Below are positions 63,960 to 64,000 of a stretch of DNA of 64,000 nt, one piece after another (position 1 is the first letter of the stretch; every line of letters begins with the position of its first letter). The DNA comes from Colletotrichum lupini (lineage: Eukaryota; Ascomycota; Sordariomycetes; Glomerellales; Glomerellaceae): the NCBI RefSeq assembly GCF_023278565.1, contig NC_064676.1, forward strand, positions 434,001 through 498,000, read 5' to 3'. The position numbers were made by a program, and so were the translations under genes. The notes beneath the pieces are model-generated. The model ran no database searches and had not been told where the DNA came from. It was given only the letters and a program-made list of their open reading frames with translations.

Positions 63960-64000
63960 GTGGATGGTGGCAGTTGTCCAGACGTAGATGTGCATCAACT
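63960..64000. other. Right edge of the window
   Basis: The 41 bp after the oxidoreductase stop codon; presumed 3' UTR. Confidence 0.5.

Overview
The window is chromosomal DNA of a filamentous ascomycete (Pezizomycotina). The reasons are short introns of about 50-85 nt with GTRAGT donors and CTRAY-like branch sites, fungal protein families (JEN-type carboxylate transporter, WSC-domain wall protein, Prm10/ThrE protein, rhodopsin-like 7TM protein, small secreted cysteine-rich proteins), and an AT-rich block with the signature of repeat-induced point mutation (RIP). I favour a Sordariomycete, but the sequence alone does not prove it.

Layout. 0.7-6.4 kb (+): a two-exon gene for a very large (about 1847 aa) multidomain protein that I cannot name. 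8.5-10.1 kb (-): a JEN carboxylate/H+ symporter. 10.1-18.1 kb: gene-poor, containing a 639-bp MITE with long terminal inverted repeats, an 8-bp target duplication and a 10-bp-periodic array of CACGTG motifs. 18.1-19.5 kb (-): a frame-disturbed gene of unknown function. 20.7-29.4 kb: a secreted WSC-domain, Ser/Thr-rich protein gene split in frame by a 7.5-kb LTR retrotransposon of the Gypsy type. The element lies antisense, has 209-bp LTRs and the 5-bp target duplication TAAGC, and is almost stripped of CA/TG dinucleotides. A low-AT insert that looks like a solo LTR is nested in it. 29.7-30.2 kb (-): a doubtful small spliced gene. 30.3-38.1 kb: no convincing gene. 38.1-41.3 kb (+): a Prm10-like membrane protein gene preceded by a 14-codon uORF. 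42.6-43.2 kb (+): a basic 193-aa protein. 44.2-45.3 kb (+): a decayed AAA+ ATPase. 46.6-48.0 kb (+): a secreted M28 leucine aminopeptidase with seven exons. 48.6-50.1 kb (+): a monocarboxylate-type MFS transporter. 51.1-53.2 kb (+): a copper amine oxidase with every catalytic residue present but an in-frame TAG nine codons after the cofactor tyrosine. 54.7 and 56.2 kb (+): two small secreted cysteine-rich proteins. 56.8-58.2 kb (-): a rhodopsin-like 7TM protein. 61.7-64.0 kb (+): a secreted covalent-flavin (BBE/isoamyl-alcohol-oxidase type) oxidoreductase.

The genes do not form an obvious biosynthetic cluster. The common theme is nutrition and the cell surface: carboxylate uptake, extracellular peptide breakdown, amine oxidation, secreted oxidation, wall-sensor-like and 7TM proteins, and effector-like small proteins. 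Several loci look recently damaged (split WSC gene, stop in the amine oxidase, AAA pseudogene, frame-disturbed gene at 18-19 kb), as expected for a dynamic, transposon-bearing accessory region. All exon boundaries are manual predictions checked for frame consistency; no transcript data were used.
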